From positions 1 to 64,000 of the forward strand of contig JAFSRQ010000146.1 in assembly GCA_017446055.1 (NCBI GenBank): a stretch of 64,000 nucleotides of DNA, read 5' to 3'. A program made the translations under genes and the position numbers. The notes beneath the pieces are model-generated. The model did not search any database. It saw only the letters and a program-made list of their open reading frames with translations, and was not told the DNA's origin. Source of the DNA: Synergistaceae bacterium (GTDB taxonomy: Bacteria; Synergistota; Synergistia; Synergistales; Aminobacteriaceae). Shown here in pieces: positions 34,780 through 42,965 of this stretch (position 1 is the first letter of the stretch; each line of letters opens with the position of its first letter).

Positions 34780-35544
34780 TTACTGGTAATCGACACTGGA
34801 AACACAACAACGGCGGCGGGAGTCTATGACGGTGAAGAGCTTATAGCGCACTGGCGGCTGTCATCAACACCCCGCACACATGATGAGCTGGGGATATATT
34901 TCTTGGGACTTCTGCGGACGATTGACGTTAAGCCCTCGGACATTCACGGTGCGGCGTTCGCTAGCGTTGTGCCGTCACTTGACTTCCCCATCATCGAGGC
35001 CATCAAGAAATATTTCGGCGTTGAACCCTTGCAGGTGAACGGCACTACAGATACGGGCATGAAGATATTGTGCGACAGCCCGCGTGAAGTTGGCGCGGAT
35101 AGAATCGTGAACGCTGTAGCAGGCCGGGAGAAGTACGGAATGCCGCTGATAGTTGCTGACTACGGGACGGCGATAACGTTTGACGTTGTATCACCGGAAG
35201 GCGCGTACATGGGCGGAGTGATAGCCCCCGGACTCATGTCGGGAATATCGGCTCTGTTCTCGAAGGCCGCAAAACTCCCGCAAGTTGCGCTGAACATCCC
35301 CGCCAGCGTCATAGGCAGAAACACGGAGCAGGCTATACAGTCGGGAATACTGTTCGGGAATGCCGGGCTGACTGACAGAATAGTCGACATGATCCGCGCA
35401 GACCCGGCCATGAAGGGCGCGAAGGTCATAGCCACCGGGGGACATGCCGGGCTGATGAAGAGAGTCTCAGAGAGGATTGACGCTGTGGACAAGTGGCTGA
35501 CGCTGGAAGGTCTGAAGATGATATTCGAGCGGGTGAACGGGTGA
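34777..35544 (+). CDS. coaX: Type III pantothenate kinase
   Basis: At 256 residues this is a normal CoaX. Its ASKHA-fold motifs are LLVIDTGNTTTAAGVYDG, PREVGADRIVNAVAG, VADYGTAITFDVV, YMGGVIAPGLMSG and VIATGGHAGLM. It phosphorylates pantothenate, the first step of CoA synthesis. The ATG at 34777 is where the family begins. The frame is open 26 codons further upstream through the repeat (MMPCYTGTSAFRFADN), so a longer form is possible. It is coupled to dus by GTGA. Confidence 0.94.
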   Translation: MLLVIDTGNTTTAAGVYDGEELIAHWRLSSTPRTHDELGIYFLGLLRTIDVKPSDIHGAAFASVVPSLDFPIIEAIKKYFGVEPLQVNGTTDTGMKILCDSPREVGADRIVNAVAGREKYGMPLIVADYGTAITFDVVSPEGAYMGGVIAPGLMSGISALFSKAAKLPQVALNIPASVIGRNTEQAIQSGILFGNAGLTDRIVDMIRADPAMKGAKVIATGGHAGLMKRVSERIDAVDKWLTLEGLKMIFERVNG

Positions 35545-36491
35545 TTGTCGGCGGTATTAATGTTGACGGGAGAATGTTCCTCGCGCCTCTTGCGGGGATA
35601 ACGACTCTTCCTGTGAGGGAGTTCTTCTCGTCTCACGGGGCATCTCTGACTCACACAGAGATGATTTCCTGCGCCGGGCTAATCCGTGACAACGCAAAGA
35701 CTTTCGACATGCTAGCGGTCTCTGAACGTGAAGCCCCCCTAGTCGTACAGCTTTTCGCGAATGACGCGGGAGTCCTGGTGTCAGGCGGTGAGGTCGTGCT
35801 GAAACGTAACGTAAGGCTCTCGGCTTTTGGTGTGAACATGGCCTGCCCCATGCCCAAAATCACCCGCAACGGAAGCGGCTCTGCTCTCCTGAAGAAACCT
35901 GAACTTGCCGGGGAAATGGTGAAGGGCTTGAAGTCTCTTGGCCTGCCTGTGTGGGTCAAGATACGGCGGCTCGATGATGACTCTGACACATTGAGGTTTG
36001 TTGACGGACTCGTGAATGCGGGCGCGGATAACGTCTGCATACATGGCCGTACTCAGTCGCAAAGGTACGAGGGTATTGCTGACAGGGGGATTGTTGCGGT
36101 TGCGGCGCGGGAATTTCCGGGTATGATTAGTGCTAGCGGTGATGTGCGTGAAGTGAGTGATGTTGACGAATATTTGTCGGTGGGATGCGCTGGTGTTATG
36201 GTTGCGCGCGGGGCGTTCAGCAATCCGTTCATGTTTGAGGAATGGCGCAGCAGGTTCAGGACGAGGGAAGAAAAAATTGACGAGCTGGTAAACTTTGCCC
36301 GCAATGCTGACGAAATTTCTGGTGAACACAAAGCAGTGGTGTTGATGAAACGTTTTGCCGGGAGTATCCTGCGGAATGAGAGAGGCTCGGCGGAACTCAG
36401 GCAGAAGGCTATGATGTCAGCAAGCCTTGAGGAAATCACAGAGATATTGCGACAAGGGGCGGGGGATTTCGCACAAAGCAGGCAGAGTTGA
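35541..36491 (+). CDS. dus: tRNA-dihydrouridine synthase
   Basis: From the GTG at 35541, overlapping the coaX stop (GTGA), the protein has 316 residues. Family features are FLAPLAGITTLPVREF, the catalytic Cys in GVNMACPMPKI, LPVWVKIRRLDDD and CIHGRTQSQRYEGIADRG. It reduces uridines in tRNA D-loops using FMN; which Dus subgroup it is cannot be told. A longer frame inside coaX lacks support. The C-terminus (SAELRQKAMMSASLEEITEI) is the segment copied downstream. Confidence 0.92.
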   Translation: MIVGGINVDGRMFLAPLAGITTLPVREFFSSHGASLTHTEMISCAGLIRDNAKTFDMLAVSEREAPLVVQLFANDAGVLVSGGEVVLKRNVRLSAFGVNMACPMPKITRNGSGSALLKKPELAGEMVKGLKSLGLPVWVKIRRLDDDSDTLRFVDGLVNAGADNVCIHGRTQSQRYEGIADRGIVAVAAREFPGMISASGDVREVSDVDEYLSVGCAGVMVARGAFSNPFMFEEWRSRFRTREEKIDELVNFARNADEISGEHKAVVLMKRFAGSILRNERGSAELRQKAMMSASLEEITEILRQGAGDFAQSRQS

Positions 36492-36660
36492 TGAGCGTTG
36501 TGAGACATGAGCGGGACTCGGCGGAATTGCTACAGACTACGAGGAATTTCACAGGGGATTTCGCACAAGCAGAGCCGATGAAGCACACTAAGACGCGAAG
36601 GCAGAAGGCTATAATGTCCGCAAGCCTCGCAGGAATCACACAAATATTGAGAGGGAGCGT
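36386..36660 (+). repeat. Duplicated dus 3' end
   Basis: gcagaaggctat at 36401 recurs at 36601 with a 200-base offset and about 50 further bases of close similarity. ctcggcgga at 36386 recurs at 36517. ggggatttcgcacaa at 36462-36476 recurs at 36554-36568. The differing offsets show more than one duplication or an internal deletion. Confidence 0.88.
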
Positions 36661-36670
36661 AAAACTATGA
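36491..36670 (+). CDS. Small repeat ORF between dus and the TSCPD gene
   Basis: The 59-residue frame begins at an ATG overlapping the dus stop (TGATG) and ends at a TGA overlapping the next start (ATGA). Its first part (RHERDSAELLQ, then FTGDFAQAEP) and its last part (RRQKAIMSASLAGITQIL) copy the Dus C-terminus (RNERGSAELRQKAMMSASLE, EITEILRQGAGDFAQ) in rearranged order. The last 30 codons are the clearest copy. It is probably a duplication by-product that preserves coupling; a function cannot be excluded. Confidence 0.45.
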   Translation: MSVVRHERDSAELLQTTRNFTGDFAQAEPMKHTKTRRQKAIMSASLAGITQILRGSVKL

Positions 36671-36945
36671 GAGAACATTACGAGTACAAGCCGGAAGGTG
36701 TATGCACGAAGATGATAACGTTTGACATAGAGGACGGGAAAATTTACGGCCTTCACTTCTTGGGAGGCTGTCCCGGAAATCTGGCGGCAATATCGCGGCT
36801 TCTTGAGGGTGCTTACGCTGAGACTACAGCGGGCATTCTCAGGGGCAACAGGTGCGGGCATCGTCATACTTCCTGCGCTGACCAGCTCGCTACGGCTATC
36901 GACCGTGCCATTATCGCGGGTGAAGAACGCCGCAAAGCCTCGTAG
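36667..36945 (+). CDS. TSCPD-domain protein
   Basis: This 92-residue protein matches the TSCPD family in full: CTKMITFDIEDGKIYGLHF, GGCPGNLAAISRLLEG, LRGNRCGHRHTSCADQLATA. The conserved Cys residues suggest metal or nucleotide binding as in the ribonucleotide reductase tail domain. Its role as a free-standing protein is unknown. The ATG is overlapped by the stop of the repeat ORF, so it may depend on translational coupling. Confidence 0.88.
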   Translation: MREHYEYKPEGVCTKMITFDIEDGKIYGLHFLGGCPGNLAAISRLLEGAYAETTAGILRGNRCGHRHTSCADQLATAIDRAIIAGEERRKAS

Positions 36946-36947
36946 CC

Positions 36948-37253
36948 ATGAAGGTAGATACACGTTACAGCAGCATGTGGGACGAGCTTCACGTGAGGTA
37001 TGAGCCGAGAGTCCCTGAAACCCAGGAGGAAGCAGAGAAACTTCACGAGGCCGCAGAAGCCAGTATGCATGACTCTCTGATGAAGACGGTTGACGCTCAC
37101 AACGAGTCCGTGAGGCAGGCGGCAGAACTCAGGAAGAAGACCCGTCAGAAGCAGGAGATAGAGAGCAGGGTCATTCAGCACAGGGAAGAACAGCGCAAAA
37201 TTCTTGAGGAAGAGGCAGTAAAGCGCAAGAGGAACGCAGAGATTTTCGCGTGA
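36948..37253 (+). CDS. Small coiled-coil protein of unknown function
   Basis: The 101-residue product is highly charged. After SSMWDELHVRYEPRVPETQE it is almost all helix with Glu, Lys, Arg and Gln (LRKKTRQKQEIESRVIQHRE), typical of a coiled coil. I recognise no family. It starts two bases after the TSCPD stop and is followed by a strong terminator, so it is the last gene of the flavoprotein-coaX-dus operon. Confidence 0.75.
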   Translation: MKVDTRYSSMWDELHVRYEPRVPETQEEAEKLHEAAEASMHDSLMKTVDAHNESVRQAAELRKKTRQKQEIESRVIQHREEQRKILEEEAVKRKRNAEIFA

Positions 37254-37265
37254 GACCGACACAGG

Positions 37266-37298
37266 CGGGGGGCATGATTGACGGCCTCCCGTTTTTTT
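37266..37298 (+). terminator. Terminator of the coaX-dus operon
   Basis: CGGGGGGC (37266-37273) pairs with GCCTCCCG (37284-37291), followed by seven T residues. Confidence 0.92.
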
Positions 37299-37302
37299 GT
37301 GG

Positions 37303-37331
37303 GCTGAAATTCTGTGATTGGGGCGTATAAT
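37303..37331 (+). promoter_or_regulatory. Promoter of the DAACS symporter gene
   Basis: TATAAT at 37326-37331 is a perfect -10; the -35 region (GCTGAA at 37303) is weak. It lies 36 bases before the symporter ATG, which has AGGAGG upstream. Confidence 0.55.
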
Positions 37332-37366
37332 TCTGGTCATCCAAAATTTTCACAGGAGGTATCACC

Positions 37367-38584
37367 ATGAGCAAGAAAGGACTCACAGCCTCTCTTCCGT
37401 TCAGGCTTATAGTCGCGCTGCTTGCCGGAATGTTCATAGGCTTCTGGCTGTCATCAATTTACGGCACAACGTTATGCACGGCACTGTTGAACATCGTAGT
37501 AACCGTACACTACATAGCCGGGCAGTTCCTGAACTTCTGCGTACCAATCATCATAATCGGCTTCGTAGCTCCCTCAATCACGCGAATGGGTGTCAACGCC
37601 TCACGTATGCTCCTGCTGGCTTTGACTCTCGCTTACGTCTCATCAATCGGGGCGGCGTTCTCTGCGACTGCGGCAGGCTACGCGATAATCCCAATGCTCA
37701 ATATTGCATCGGCTGTCGAGGGACTCAGGTCTCTTCCCGAAGTCGTCTTCAAGCTCTCAATCCCGCAGGTAATGCCCGTAATGTCCGCGCTGTTCGTGTC
37801 GGTTCTGGTTGGACTGGCGGCGGCGTGGAACAGGAGCAAGACCACGATAGCCCTTCTTGAGGAGTTCCAGCAGATAGTCCTGAGCATCGTAACAAGATTC
37901 CTGATTCCCGTTCTGCCCTTCTTGATTGGTACGACGTTCTGCCAGCTCGCGTTTGAGGGGTCAATCACCGAGCAGCTGCCCGTGTTCCTCGTGATAATCC
38001 TAATCGTCATGGCCGGGCATTATATCTGGATGGCGTTGCTGTACTTCATCGCGGGGGCATATTCCGGGCGCAACCCGTGGAACATCATCAAGAATTACGG
38101 CCCTGCATACATGACGGCTGTCGGGACAATGTCGAGCGCGGCTACCCTCTCTGTAGCGTTGACCTGCGCGAAAAAGTCAGAGCCTACATTGCGGGATGAC
38201 ATGGTGAACTTCGGCATTCCGCTTTTCGCGAACATTCACCTCTGCGGCTCGGTAATGACTGAGACGTTCTTCGTTATGGCGGTGTCAAAGATACTCTACG
38301 GGGTGTATCCTTCTGTCGGCAACATGATACTGTTCTGCCTTCTGCTGGGAGTGTTCGCGATTGGCGCGCCCGGTGTTCCTGGGGGTACTGTGATGGCATC
38401 GCTGGGACTGATTACGGGTGTGCTTGGGTTTGACGCGAGCGGTACGGCACTGATGCTCACGATTTTTGCGCTTCAGGACTCTTTTGGGACTGCCTGCAAC
38501 GTTACGGGGGACGGAGCTTTGACGCTGATACTCACGGGGTATGCGGAGAAGCACGGAATAGGCGCGGAGAATTTATCGGCCTGA
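37367..38584 (+). CDS. Dicarboxylate/amino acid:cation symporter (DAACS family)
   Basis: This 405-residue membrane protein has the two re-entrant loop regions of the glutamate transporter fold. AVGTMSSAATLSVAL is the Ser-rich HP1 loop, and GAPGVPGGTVMASLGL is HP2. The last helix contains QDSFGTACNVTGDGALTLIL, with the Asp and Asn residues that bind substrate and Na+. The family imports glutamate, aspartate, serine or dicarboxylates with Na+ or H+; the exact substrate is not decided by these residues. It is monocistronic between two terminators. Confidence 0.93.
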   Translation: MSKKGLTASLPFRLIVALLAGMFIGFWLSSIYGTTLCTALLNIVVTVHYIAGQFLNFCVPIIIIGFVAPSITRMGVNASRMLLLALTLAYVSSIGAAFSATAAGYAIIPMLNIASAVEGLRSLPEVVFKLSIPQVMPVMSALFVSVLVGLAAAWNRSKTTIALLEEFQQIVLSIVTRFLIPVLPFLIGTTFCQLAFEGSITEQLPVFLVIILIVMAGHYIWMALLYFIAGAYSGRNPWNIIKNYGPAYMTAVGTMSSAATLSVALTCAKKSEPTLRDDMVNFGIPLFANIHLCGSVMTETFFVMAVSKILYGVYPSVGNMILFCLLLGVFAIGAPGVPGGTVMASLGLITGVLGFDASGTALMLTIFALQDSFGTACNVTGDGALTLILTGYAEKHGIGAENLSA

Positions 38585-38610
38585 TTGCGATTACTGTCCA
38601 AGAAAACAGG

Positions 38611-38649
38611 ACAGGGGAGCGATGGTGAGTCGTTATCCCCTGTTTTTTT
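38611..38649 (+). terminator. Terminator of the symporter gene
   Basis: ACAGGGGA (38611-38618) pairs with TCCCCTGT (38636-38643), followed by TTTTTT. Confidence 0.9.
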
Positions 38650-38940
38650 GTGCCTTGAGTAAAATGGTGTGGAAAATTTGTGTGCAAGCATAACAAAAAG
38701 ACAAGGCTTGTGCTATAATATTTATTAGCTAAACTATATCTGCACATGACCGCTTATGTGGTCTCCTTGTCTATAGTAATTATATCATAGTCAAGGCGTG
38801 AGCGTTAAGTAGTTATGTGCAAAATTTCTCAATTCCTCGCAACTTGGCGTTAAGTGTGTGCAGTAACCAGTCTGCATGAGGGATTACCTGTTATAGGCGG
38901 CGGGTAAAATCGGCAAAAATACACAGGAGGAAGAAGCACA
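38650..38940 (+). promoter_or_regulatory. Promoter and long structured leader of the pilin gene
   Basis: This 290-base stretch has no gene. TGCTATAAT (TATAAT at 38714-38719) is an extended -10, so the leader would be about 215 bases. An 8-base inverted repeat, AGACAAGG (38699-38706) and CCTTGTCT (38765-38772), encloses the promoter. Inside it, CACAT and ATGTG flank GACCGCTT. GCGTTAAGT occurs twice (near 38803 and 38848), both times followed by a TGTGCA-like sequence. The pilin Shine-Dalgarno AGGAGG is at the end. No known riboswitch was recognised. Confidence 0.55.
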
Positions 38941-39486
38941 ATGAAGAGAACACGCAAAGGCTTCACACTGGTCGAACTGTTAATCGTCATCGGAATAGTA
39001 GGGATACTCGGAGCAATGGGACTGATTGCAGGACAGGAAGCAACGAGCGCGGCAAGGGCAACAGTAATAGCCGACAACCTAGAGAAACTCGCAGCGGCCG
39101 CAATGATGTTCTACGAGGAAAATTCAACTCAGATAGATAAGGATGGAACATTAGACGGTACTACAGCCATTGATGCGACGGCACTTGCGGCGGGGATAAA
39201 CGCTTACCTCAAAGACGCAAATGCGATTGGAAGTTCGGCAACGGCTAATACCTATTTTGCTGATGTTGATGGTTCTGGCGCGGCTATAACATGGTGGGTA
39301 GGATACCAGTTCGGAGATTCAGACGGCAATAACCAAGTCCGTAAGGCAATGGCAAATAAAGCGACTCGCATGGGACTGGTAACCACAAAAGGCGGTACTA
39401 CTGCATACACTGCTTCAACGACAACAGGTACAGGAGATGAAGCTACCACTACCGCGAACAAGACAGTCTACATGAAGGTACGCTAA
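38941..39486 (+). CDS. Type IV pilin-like protein
   Basis: The 181-residue product has the prepilin leader and helix KGFTLVELLIVIGIVGILGA. Cleavage would fall between Gly and Phe, and the Glu at position 5 of the mature protein is present. The rest is Ala/Thr-rich with a Trp pair (AAITWWVGYQFGD), as in major pilins or pseudopilins. No prepilin peptidase, PilB, PilC or secretin gene is in the window, so the assembly system must be elsewhere. It is monocistronic with a long leader and a terminator-like hairpin after it. Confidence 0.9.
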   Translation: MKRTRKGFTLVELLIVIGIVGILGAMGLIAGQEATSAARATVIADNLEKLAAAAMMFYEENSTQIDKDGTLDGTTAIDATALAAGINAYLKDANAIGSSATANTYFADVDGSGAAITWWVGYQFGDSDGNNQVRKAMANKATRMGLVTTKGGTTAYTASTTTGTGDEATTTANKTVYMKVR

Positions 39487-39526
39487 CTCACACACGATAA
39501 ATTCAGCCAACAAAACCTATGCGCAG

Positions 39527-39563
39527 GAGAGTCCCCCAACGCCTATTAACGGGGACTCTCTAT
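39527..39563. terminator. Hairpin between pilin and LysR genes
   Basis: GAGAGTCCCC (39527-39536) and GGGGACTCTC (39551-39560) form a perfect 10-base stem between convergent genes. The T-run is weak (TATTT), so it may act in both directions or as an mRNA-stabilising end. Confidence 0.7.
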
Positions 39564-39580
39564 TTATGCTCACAGCTCAC

Positions 39581-40468
39581 TCACGCCATGAAGCCCGGAT
39601 TTTCCCGGTATATCCCCTGCAACAGTCTCACGAAATCACTCACACTCTCGCGCTTGTCCCCCGAATGTGTACACAGCACACACCTGATTCTCTCCGGGCA
39701 GTCGAACAGCGTCCACGCAAATTCTCCGTTGTGGTCGTTCAGGAATCCCGGCGCAAGACATATCCCCCTGTGAGCCTTGATGTTGGTCAATGTAGTCTCG
39801 CGGTCGTTGCTGTTGAAGTAGCTGACGTGAATCGTGTCGATGATTCTCTGCTGTACCGCCCTAAGCTCAGGAGGTGAGCCGCCCCCGACCATGAGAGTCC
39901 TTCCGCGCAAATCCTCAGCTCTGACTATGTCCCGCCCGGCTAATTCATCGCCCTTCTCGGTGATGAGGTATATCCTGCTGTCGAAAAGAGGGTGAAGCCT
40001 TATGCCCGGTATGTGCTTGACGTCATTCATCCGTGCGAAAAGTATATCCTCCTCGCCCTTCAGGAATGTTGATGAGTCGTACAGTGTCAGGAAATGCGGG
40101 GTAACTGAGATTCCCTCGTGGGATTTCGTGAACACTTCGATCGCTTCAGGGAGGAAGTATATTGCGCTCCTCATTGGGAGTCCGATTGTGAGATTTGCGC
40201 GGTAAAGTGTGCCGTAATTCTGCCCCTGCTCAACCGCAAGTTTCAGCTCCCTCCGAATATTTCTCAGAGTCACGCAGAACTGTTCGCCCGCAGGAGTCAG
40301 CACTGCCCCTCTTGGTGAGCGGTCAAAGAGCCTGAAGCCTATTTCCCCCTCGATGAGCTTTATCTGGTAGGTGAGAGTCGGCTGTGAGATGAAGAGATTT
40401 TCGGCGGCGCGGCTGAAGTTCTTTGTCTTAGCGAGTTCAAGTATGTAGTCTATCTGCTTCGTGTCCAT
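39581..40468 (-). CDS. LysR-family transcriptional regulator
   Basis: The N-terminal HTH is typical: MDTKQIDYILELAKTKNFSR, AAENLFISQPTLTYQIKLIE, IGFRLFDRSPRGAVLTPAGE. A LysR substrate-binding domain follows to residue 295, with FARMNDVKHIPGIRLHPLFD and RTLMVGGGSPPELRAVQQ. It is divergent from the aldo/keto reductase operon, the usual place for its target. The inducer is unknown. Confidence 0.94.
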   Translation of the reverse strand: MDTKQIDYILELAKTKNFSRAAENLFISQPTLTYQIKLIEGEIGFRLFDRSPRGAVLTPAGEQFCVTLRNIRRELKLAVEQGQNYGTLYRANLTIGLPMRSAIYFLPEAIEVFTKSHEGISVTPHFLTLYDSSTFLKGEEDILFARMNDVKHIPGIRLHPLFDSRIYLITEKGDELAGRDIVRAEDLRGRTLMVGGGSPPELRAVQQRIIDTIHVSYFNSNDRETTLTNIKAHRGICLAPGFLNDHNGEFAWTLFDCPERIRCVLCTHSGDKRESVSDFVRLLQGIYRENPGFMA

Positions 40469-40575
40469 GATAAAAATTTTCTGACTGCTATTGATATTCG
40501 CGATTGGATTATTATATCGTCAGGCAATAAAATTGTCCCGTTCCAGAGAAATTATAACAGTGAAGGATGATAATC
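40469..40575. promoter_or_regulatory. Divergent LysR / aldo-keto reductase control region
   Basis: This AT-rich space of 107 bases separates the two start codons. Toward the reductase, TTGATA and TTGGAT with TATTAT, TATATC and TAAAAT offer possible promoter boxes. AAGGA lies 8 bases before the reductase ATG. I could not fix a single promoter or LysR box. Confidence 0.4.
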
Positions 40576-41571
40576 ATGAAGTATGTGAAACTCGGCAACT
40601 CAGGCGTGGATGTCTCGCGGATATGTCTCGGAATGATGAGCTTCGGCAAGCCCGGCCCGGAAAACGGCGTGTTCCCCTGGGCAATGGAGTTCGACGACGC
40701 AAAGCCCCTCTTCCGCAGGGCAGTCGAGCTCGGAATAAACTTTTTCGACACCGCAAACGTCTACCAGCTCGGAAGCAGTGAGACAATCACAGGCAGGCTC
40801 ATCCGCGAGTTCAATCTTAACCGCGACGAAATCGTTGTCGCGACAAAGGTCAACTTCGAGATGAGAGCAGGCAAACCCAACGGAGCAGGCTCATCACGCA
40901 AAAACATCATGGCCGAAATCGATCACAGCTTGCAGAGACTCGGACTCGATTACGTCGACCTCTACCAGATTCACAGGCTCGACGCTCTCACGCCGATGGA
41001 GGAAATCATGGAGGCACTTCATGATGTCGTGAAGTCAGGAAAAGCCCGCTACATCGGAGCCTGCACAATGGACGCGTGGCAGTTCGAGAGATTGCAGAAC
41101 ATAGCCGAGCGTCATAACTGGACGAAATTCATCACCATGCAGAACCAGTACAACCTGATTTACCGCGAGGAAGAACACGAGATGATGCCCCTCTGCCTTG
41201 ACCGCAAAGTAGGCGTGAACCCTTGGAGTCCTCTGGCAGGAGGAAGATGCGCTCATCCTTGGGGGACTCAGACCAAGCGCACCAAAATTGACGCGGTCAG
41301 CCCTATGGTGTGGACGGAGAAGACAGCCGCACAGGACAAGGCCGTTGTCGACAACCTCGAACGCATAGCCCGCGAGAATGGCCGCACAATGGCTCAGGAG
41401 TCGCTCGCATGGATGCTCAGTAAGCCGTTCATCTGCTCGCCAGTCGTAGGCACTACCAGCGTCAAGCACGTCGAGGAAGCCGCCTCAGCAGTAGACATCA
41501 CTCTTGCTCCTGACGAAATCGCCGCCCTTGAAGCACCCTACGTCGCCCACACGAAGCAGCACGCATTCTAG
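40576..41571 (+). CDS. Aldo/keto reductase
   Basis: The 331-residue protein has the AKR tetrad: Asp in INFFDTANVYQLGSSE, Tyr in the same segment, Lys in IVVATKVNFE and His in DLYQIHRLD. The NADPH site is marked by PVVGTTSVKHVEEA. The ATG at 40576 is used because AAGGA is at the right distance; the frame opens with another ATG three codons earlier. It heads an operon with an acetyltransferase and an SDR, probably acting on a sugar or another hydroxy/keto compound under LysR control. Confidence 0.9.
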   Translation: MKYVKLGNSGVDVSRICLGMMSFGKPGPENGVFPWAMEFDDAKPLFRRAVELGINFFDTANVYQLGSSETITGRLIREFNLNRDEIVVATKVNFEMRAGKPNGAGSSRKNIMAEIDHSLQRLGLDYVDLYQIHRLDALTPMEEIMEALHDVVKSGKARYIGACTMDAWQFERLQNIAERHNWTKFITMQNQYNLIYREEEHEMMPLCLDRKVGVNPWSPLAGGRCAHPWGTQTKRTKIDAVSPMVWTEKTAAQDKAVVDNLERIARENGRTMAQESLAWMLSKPFICSPVVGTTSVKHVEEAASAVDITLAPDEIAALEAPYVAHTKQHAF

Positions 41572-41573
41572 CC

Positions 41574-42125
41574 ATGAGCGTATTTGACGACCTCAGGAAC
41601 GGAATCCATTACGACATACGAGACCCGGAATATCTGCGCGAGTCACATGGGGAAATGAAACGCTGCCGTCATCTTTGCTGGAAGATTAACGCCACTGACC
41701 CCGACAACAGGGACGAAATCCTCACACTTGAGCGCGAACTGTTCTGCGGACTCCCTGAAGGCACGTTCCTTACTCCGCCGTTCCAAGTTGATATTGCCTG
41801 CCGTATGATGCTCGGTCAAAACGTTTTCGCCAACCACGGGCTAACAGCAATGTCCATCGGTACGATTATCGTTGAGGACGGCGTGATGTTCGGGCCGGAA
41901 GTAGGACTCTTCACCGTCAACCATGAGCCTCACAACATCCGCGTGATAATGACGAAATCGATTCACATCAAGCGCAACGCATGGATAGGGGCGCGTGTAA
42001 ACATTCTTCCGGGCGTTACTATTGGCGAGAATGCTATCATAGGAACGGGCTCGGTGGTTACGCATGATGTCCCTGATAACTGCGTGGCCGTCGGTGTACC
42101 GGCAAAAATCGTGAAGGAAGTGTAA
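41574..42125 (+). CDS. Maltose/galactoside O-acetyltransferase-like protein
   Basis: This 183-residue protein has the left-handed beta-helix of the LacA/Maa family. An N-terminal region (LERELFCGLPEGTFLTPPFQ) is followed by hexapeptide turns with the catalytic His in LFTVNHEPHNIR. The end is typical: RNAWIGARVNILPGVTIGEN, AIIGTGSVVTHDVPDN, GVPAKIVKEV. It transfers acetyl from acetyl-CoA to a sugar hydroxyl. It starts two bases after the reductase stop. Confidence 0.92.
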   Translation: MSVFDDLRNGIHYDIRDPEYLRESHGEMKRCRHLCWKINATDPDNRDEILTLERELFCGLPEGTFLTPPFQVDIACRMMLGQNVFANHGLTAMSIGTIIVEDGVMFGPEVGLFTVNHEPHNIRVIMTKSIHIKRNAWIGARVNILPGVTIGENAIIGTGSVVTHDVPDNCVAVGVPAKIVKEV

Positions 42126-42128
42126 TCG

Positions 42129-42965
42129 ATGGCAAAAGAAGTAGCTGTGTTGTTGGGCACTGGCTCAATAGGGCAGGCGATAATCCGCAGGGTAGGCGCG
42201 GGAAAACATGTTGTTCTTGCTGACTTGAGGCAGGAAAGCGCGGACAAGGCCGCAAAGATTCTTGAGGACGCTGGCTTCGAGACAAGCACAATCGCGGTCA
42301 ACCTGGGCTCGAAGGATGACATACTGAGACTCGCAGAACACGCGCAGAAATTCGGCCCGGTGAAATATCTCGTCAACGCCGCGGGTGTCTCACCGTCCCA
42401 AGCGTCAGTGCAGGACATTCTCCGTGTTGACCTTTACGGTACGGCGGTGTTGCTTGAGGAGTTCGGGAAGATTGTTGCTGACGGGGGATCGGGCATCGTG
42501 ATTTCATCTCAGTCAGGACACAGGCTGGGAGCTTTGACGGAGGAACAGAACTCACAGCTTGCCACATCGCCAGTTGAGGAGCTTATGAGTCTTCCGTTCA
42601 TCACGGCGATAACTGACACGCTGAAGGCCTACCAGTACTCGAAACGCTGCAACGTCCTCCGCGTAATGTACGAGGCCACGCGCTGGGGCAAACGGGGCGC
42701 AACGGTCAACTCAATCAGTCCCGGAATCATCATCACACCGCTGGCCAATGATGAGCTTCACGGCCCTAGGGGCGAAGGTTACCGCAAGATGCTGAGGCTC
42801 TGCCCGGCTGGAAGGGCTGGCACTCCTGATGAAGTGGGAGATTTGGCGGCATTCCTCATGAGTGAGAAGGGACGCTGGATTTCCGGCGCGGATTTCCTGA
42901 TTGACGGCGGCACTACTGCTTCTTACTGGTACGGGGATCTGCAGTACCTCAAGGCCACTCACTAA
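42129..42965 (+). CDS. Short-chain dehydrogenase/reductase
   Basis: This 278-residue SDR has a slightly unusual nucleotide motif (AVLLGTGSIGQAI), then VKYLVNAAGVS, the catalytic Ser near GIVISSQSG and the Tyr/Lys pair in YQYSKRCN. The C-terminal part ends GADFLIDGGTTASYWYGDL. It probably oxidises or reduces a hydroxyl compound with NAD(P). It is the last gene of the reductase operon and overlaps the convergent gene at 42962 by four bases. Confidence 0.88.
   Translation: MAKEVAVLLGTGSIGQAIIRRVGAGKHVVLADLRQESADKAAKILEDAGFETSTIAVNLGSKDDILRLAEHAQKFGPVKYLVNAAGVSPSQASVQDILRVDLYGTAVLLEEFGKIVADGGSGIVISSQSGHRLGALTEEQNSQLATSPVEELMSLPFITAITDTLKAYQYSKRCNVLRVMYEATRWGKRGATVNSISPGIIITPLANDELHGPRGEGYRKMLRLCPAGRAGTPDEVGDLAAFLMSEKGRWISGADFLIDGGTTASYWYGDLQYLKATH

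Noticed and set aside
38699-38772. Insertion-sequence remnant
   Set aside because: Short inverted repeat only; no transposase fragment or target duplication seen.
38820-38940. Cyclic di-GMP riboswitch before the pilin gene
   Set aside because: Looked for because of the pilin, but the conserved GEMM core sequences are absent.
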